Source: Sarcocystis neurona (lineage: Eukaryota; Apicomplexa; Conoidasida; Eucoccidiorida; Sarcocystidae). Taken from it: a stretch of DNA of 64,000 bases. The position numbers and the translations under genes were made by a program. Below the pieces are notes generated by a model. The model was not told the origin of the DNA, made no database searches, and was given only the letters and a program-made list of their open reading frames with translations. Numbering within the stretch: the stretch's first letter is position 1; every line of letters starts with the position of its first letter. Location of the stretch: positions 3,145,434-3,209,433 of the forward strand of contig KL647291.1 of NCBI GenBank assembly GCA_000727475.1. Direction: 5' to 3'. This document shows, in pieces, positions 60,900 to 64,000 of the stretch.

Positions 60900-62929
60900 G
60901 TATAGGCCAATCTATGCTTGTGCCGGCCGCGGTATGTTGCGTGTCTCGGAGGGAAAAGAGGACGGTAAGAGCGGCAGCGGTCGTAGCAGCGTAGGGATGG
61001 AAGGCAGACGGCGCAGCTGCCGAAAAGAAGAGGGCCGGAGAAGAACACGACACGCAGCGGGGAAAAAGAAGAGAGCAGCAGCGCGGCGGCAGGGGGGATG
61101 GAACGGTAGTGAAGCGGCAGCGACTGTAGAGAGAACTGGGAGAGGAGAAGCAGCAGCAGCGTCGAAGGAGAAGCAGCAGCGCCAGCGGAAGAGAAGGAGA
61201 AGAAAAGGCAACCGGGACAGCTAAGAGGGAAGAGAAGAAGCGGGGGGATGTATAGAAGAAGAACAACGAGAGGAAGAAGTAGAGAAGAACGCGCAACACG
61301 ATTTTCTTCAGCGCATGCAGCAGGGCTGTGGCTCACTGCCGCCGCTGTTCATCGCCCCTCCTGCTGCTGGTGCAGCTTCTCGTCTCCTCTGGTGCCGTTG
61401 CTCCCACGCTTCAGCGGCTGCTGCTGCTGGGTCTGTCTCTCTCTGCTACTGCTGCTGCCGCTCGTCCTTTTCTCTGCTGCTGCTGCTGCGGATCTAGTTC
61501 CTTCCTTCCTGTCGCCACTGCGCTGTTGCCGTTGCTGCTGACTTCGACTCTCTCGCTGCTGATGCCGTTCAGAAGGCCCACCGGTATGCTGCCGCCTTTT
61601 TCTTCCGGTGCCGCAGCTGCTGCTGCGGTTGTTCATGGGGCTGCCTCCGCTGCTGATCTTGTCTTCTCAGGCCGCAGCTGATGCTGTTCCACCCTCTCCT
61701 GAGTGTGCAGTTGCTGCTGCTTGTTCTCAGGGTGCTGCTGGTGCTGCTGTTTACCTCACCTCGCTGCTGCTGAAGTGTTTTCTTGCTGCTGGTGCTGCTG
61801 GAGGTCTTGTTGATGCCCCCCCCGGCACTGCGAGTGCAGCTGCTGCGCGGATCCTCCTCGTTCTCCGTTGCTGCTGCTGCTGCTGCCTCGTCTTCTTGTC
61901 TGCGTCGTTTATCCTGCCGTTGCGACTTCTTCTTCCTTTCTTCACGTGTGACTGCTGCGGCTGCATGCAGGAAGTGTAGACGGAGGACTGCTTATGTTTC
62001 ATGCCAATCTAGAAGAGCTGCTGCCTGCTGCCGTCTTTGCTGCACCACCGCAGCGTGGGCATGAAGCAGTCGTCCGGTAAGCTCGTACTGATGTGCTGCT
62101 GCTTTCTCTGCTGCTGCGTTCTCTGCTGCTGCCTTCTCTGCTGCGGCTGCTCGTGTTGCCTCCGCCGCTGCTGGTGCTACTGCCTGCGCCGCTGATGCCG
62201 CTGTCTATATACATAATGCACACATACGTATATATACGGAGACGCGTGTACGTACATATGAACATATACGTCTTCGCGTACATATATATATATACATTTA
62301 CTGCAAATACGCAGGAATCGGTGCGGTTGCTGTTGCCGCTGCAGTAGCTGCTGCTGTTGGTGCTGTGACGCGGTACTCTTTCTGTGGAGCAGCTGCTGGT
62401 CCTCTTCGGATTCGAGTGTCTGCCCGTTTGCTGCTGCTGCTGCTGCTGCAAGTCTGGTCCACATGCTGCCGCGCTGCTGCCGCGGAGGCGCTTCCAAGTC
62501 ATGTGCTGCTGCTGTTGCTGTTTCTTTTGTGGGTTCGGTGCTGCTGCTGCTGCTTCTGCCGCTGCTGGTGCTTCTGCTGCTGCAGTGCCGCGTGTACGGT
62601 TGGAGAGACTGGTGCGAACAGCGGAAGTCTGCTGCTTCTGACCTGCGGCGAGGACGGAAGACTCTGCGCTTGGAAACAGGAAGGCGATTCTTCGTTACCC
62701 TACGTAAGCATGCGTGCGACGGTTATTCTTTGCTTCTGTTGCCGCTGCCCATGTGCAGCAGCAGCACCAGCGTCCTCCGACCGTGAGTGCGTGCGAGATA
62801 CAGCAGGAGCAGCGCGGTTTGCAAGTTGCATGCGGGCGCAGCACCACCGGCGCGCTGGGATTTCTGTTGCAGTCTCTGACAAAAGCAGCAGGGTCACCGT
62901 ATGTACTTGTTCTGCAACAGCACTCGTAG
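58982..62929 (+). CDS. WD-repeat protein, WDR89-like (four exons: 58982-60734, 61971-62076, 62586-62703, 62759-62929)
   Basis: About 715 residues. Exon junctions fit exactly: GGC G|GTCAGT joins CATGCAG|GA (phase 1), GTC CG|GTAAGC joins CTGCAG|T (phase 2), and TAC|GTAAGC joins GTGCAG|CAG (phase 0). After a Ser/Ala-rich N-terminus, WD-like repeats lie at about 172-207 (LLASASQDASVRLWDLR), 248-279 (DTLLAAAYKNGFSLVDIR), 391-423 (LLLSAGEDGLVCCHDVR), 481-517, 560-600 (YLVDNFYDASSGRFFLLGG then SVDGGLLMFHANL across the first junction) and 613-648 (HEAVVR and LLLTCGEDGRLCAW). The order, including the LLGG segment, the GH-x-VVR block and the closing GEDG-W motif, matches the known WDR89 family. Long Gln/Ser insertions separate the blades. 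Such proteins act as beta-propeller scaffolds; partners here are unknown. The C-terminal end is the least certain; a GTGAGT inside exon 4 could be a donor. Confidence 0.8.
60735..61970 (+). other. Intron 1 of the WD-repeat gene
   Basis: 1,236 bases from GTCAGT to CATGCAG. Contains a CT then TA microsatellite (60864-60902), a purine-rich stretch (60.94-61.3 kb), then strongly CTG/GCT-rich sequence to its end. Open frames inside it, such as 60898-61224, are compositional. Confidence 0.65.
60864..60902. repeat. CT/TA compound microsatellite
   Basis: CTCTCTCTCTCTCTCTC runs directly into TATATATATATATAT inside intron 1 of the WD-repeat gene. Confidence 0.95.
62077..62585 (+). other. Intron 2 of the WD-repeat gene
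   Basis: 509 bases, GTAAGC to GCTGCTGCAG. CTG/GCT-rich at both ends with a TA/ACGT-rich island at 62205-62300 in the middle. The acceptor is embedded in a CTG repeat, so repeat-length change could affect splicing. Confidence 0.65.
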
Positions 62930-63600
62930 GAGTTCCGGTAGTCGAACGCATGTCTTGACGTCAGCGCAGGAGCCACAGCAGCGGCATCAACGCGTGTGTT
63001 ATTCTAGACTGCAGCTGCGGCCCGTCCATTTCCTACCATGACGGGACTGCAGCACCAGGAGGAGGAGGAGCACCATTACGGAGGCTTTTTTCGCCTCGTA
63101 GATATATCCGCAGCAGCAGCAGAGGGCCTCTCGTTCGCCTGCGCCTGTACTTGTGCCGCAGTTGCTTGTCTTTGCAAAGGTTGTCACGAAGCAGCAGCTG
63201 CAGAAGCAGCAGCAGAAGTGCGACCGCAACCACCGGTGCCGCAACGGAAGTAGCAGCAGCGTGGGAAGAATATTTCACGTCGTCTGGTAAGCAGCGGCTG
63301 TTCTCTGCACCCAGGTGAACGCAGCAGCAGATTACTCAGATTGCTTGTCGAAAAAAAGAAGAAGGAGGCACAGCAGCAACAACAGCAGAAATGTCGTCCT
63401 CTTGCTTTATACACCGGAGGAGGAGCTGCCACTGGTGCACGAGCTGCGTGCTGCTGTGACTCTTGACTTGGCTGGGTTGGGCTGCTACAACATTTTTTCG
63501 TGTCTGATTTACTCTTTGAGTATACTTTTTTCTTCTCGTAAAAGTAAAATATGTGTGGATACATACACGCGCTGTAGACATATCATGTGACGTATGTGCA
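62930..63600 (+). other. 3' region of the WD-repeat gene, possibly more coding
   Basis: CAG-rich sequence continues. A plus frame at 63038-63253 (contains HQEEEEHHYGGFFRLVDISA) and another segment ending WEEYFTSS at 63286 are open. The latter would fuse in frame, across a GTAAGC...CCCAG interval of only 28 bases (63287-63314), to a segment beginning ERSSRLLRLLVEKKKKEAQ that reaches TGA. These could be a longer C-terminus or a separate gene; neither is secure. Confidence 0.3.
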
Positions 63601-63800
63601 ACACGAACATGTATGTATATATATATATATCTCGCTAGGTCTCTCTGTATGTACATGTATGTATATATGCATATACTTGTTTGTACACATACAGATCTAT
63701 ACGAGTAAACATATACATACATATATGTATGTATATGTTTACTCGTATAGATCTGTGTGTGTATAGAGAGATCCATATATATATATATATATATACACGT
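63600..63800. repeat. TA-rich tract containing a long palindrome
   Basis: TATATA runs at 63616-63631 and 63774-63795 flank TATG/CATA repeats and the perfect palindrome listed separately. Confidence 0.9.
63691..63756. repeat. Perfect 66-bp palindrome
   Basis: The left arm 63691-63723 (ACAGATCTATACGAGTAAAC and 13 more bases) is the exact reverse complement of 63724-63756, with no spacer. Beyond one mismatch the symmetry extends about six more bases on each side. The outer half of each arm is not simple TA repeat. Confidence 0.95.
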
Positions 63801-63829
63801 TCGTATACATAGGTGAGACTGCGCAGACA

Positions 63830-64000
63830 CGTCTGTCGTGCTGTTGCTGCTGTTCTTCTACTCCTGCGTTCGCTGCCGCCGTCGCTGCTGCTGCTTCTGT
63901 CGTTGCCCGCGCTATAACTGCCGCGGCTTCTGTTTCTGGTGGGCGACGGGGTTGCTGCTTTCGCCGATGTGCTGCTGGTGCTGGTGCTGCTGCTGCTGAA
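63830..64000. repeat. Edge of another CTG/GCT-rich block
   Basis: GCTGCT/CTGCTG triplets resume at 63840 and continue to the window edge. One plus frame is open to the end (Ala/Ser/Arg/Cys) and minus frames are open as Gln/Ala-rich. Too short to call. Confidence 0.5.

Noticed and set aside
60898..61224. 108-codon Arg/Lys/Gly-rich plus frame
   Set aside because: Lies wholly in intron 1 of the WD-repeat gene and is explained by purine-rich composition.
1..64000. CRISPR arrays, insertion sequences, LTR or non-LTR retrotransposons, telomere-type TTTAGGG arrays, rRNA
   Set aside because: No spaced direct repeats, transposase or reverse-transcriptase motifs, long terminal repeats, telomeric arrays or rRNA-like blocks were seen on reading; a systematic search was not possible.

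Overview
The window looks like nuclear DNA of a coccidian apicomplexan, most probably Eimeria (closest in style to E. tenella). The main evidence is the pervasive CAG/CTG trinucleotide repeat. It runs through coding sequence as poly-Gln, poly-Ala and poly-Ser, and through introns and intergenic DNA. Repeat-rich blocks alternate with repeat-poor blocks full of TA, GT, GA and ATT microsatellites. Genes have introns, intergenic spaces are long, and there are no operons, ribosome-binding sites or bacterial features. The genus is inferred from composition and gene style, not from a database match.

Layout. (1) Positions 1-5732, minus strand: one uninterrupted frame of more than 1,900 codons that leaves the left edge, a Gln/Glu-rich coiled-coil protein. 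(2) 5.7-14.8 kb: decayed CAG-type repeats, short tandem duplications and no secure gene. (3) 14807-16951, plus: a single-exon acidic protein with an N-terminal hydrophobic segment and a C-terminal membrane anchor. (4) 17-22.7 kb: microsatellites, a frame-preserving 294-bp tandem duplication and a few exon-like fragments. (5) 22681-26935, plus: a two-exon four-helix membrane protein with ORAI-like layout, its 3.5-kb intron ending in a long pyrimidine-rich tract. (6) 27-34.5 kb: exon-like segments on the minus strand near 28.2-28.6 kb, then a decayed CAG block whose repeat polarity flips near 33.1 kb. (7) 35199-35480, plus: a clear small HMG-box protein in a purine-rich stretch. (8) 35.5-43.5 kb: gene-poor DNA. 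(9) 44384-48090, minus: a Gln-, Ala-, Ser- and Asn-rich protein best read as two exons joined across an 83-base intron. (10) 48-58.9 kb: gene-poor DNA, including a broken Thr/Ser/Ala-rich mucin-like tract at 52.9-54.7 kb. (11) 58982-62929, plus: a four-exon WD-repeat protein with WDR89-like character, whose exon phases fit exactly. (12) Right end: an AT-rich tract with a perfect 66-bp palindrome and the edge of another CAG-rich block.

The genes do not form a pathway. They read as independent eukaryotic genes: chromatin (HMG-box), a WD-repeat scaffold, two membrane proteins and two low-complexity giants. Codon-level evidence is strong for six genes. The other exon-like segments are marked low confidence because CAG-rich and purine-rich DNA keeps several frames open by chance.
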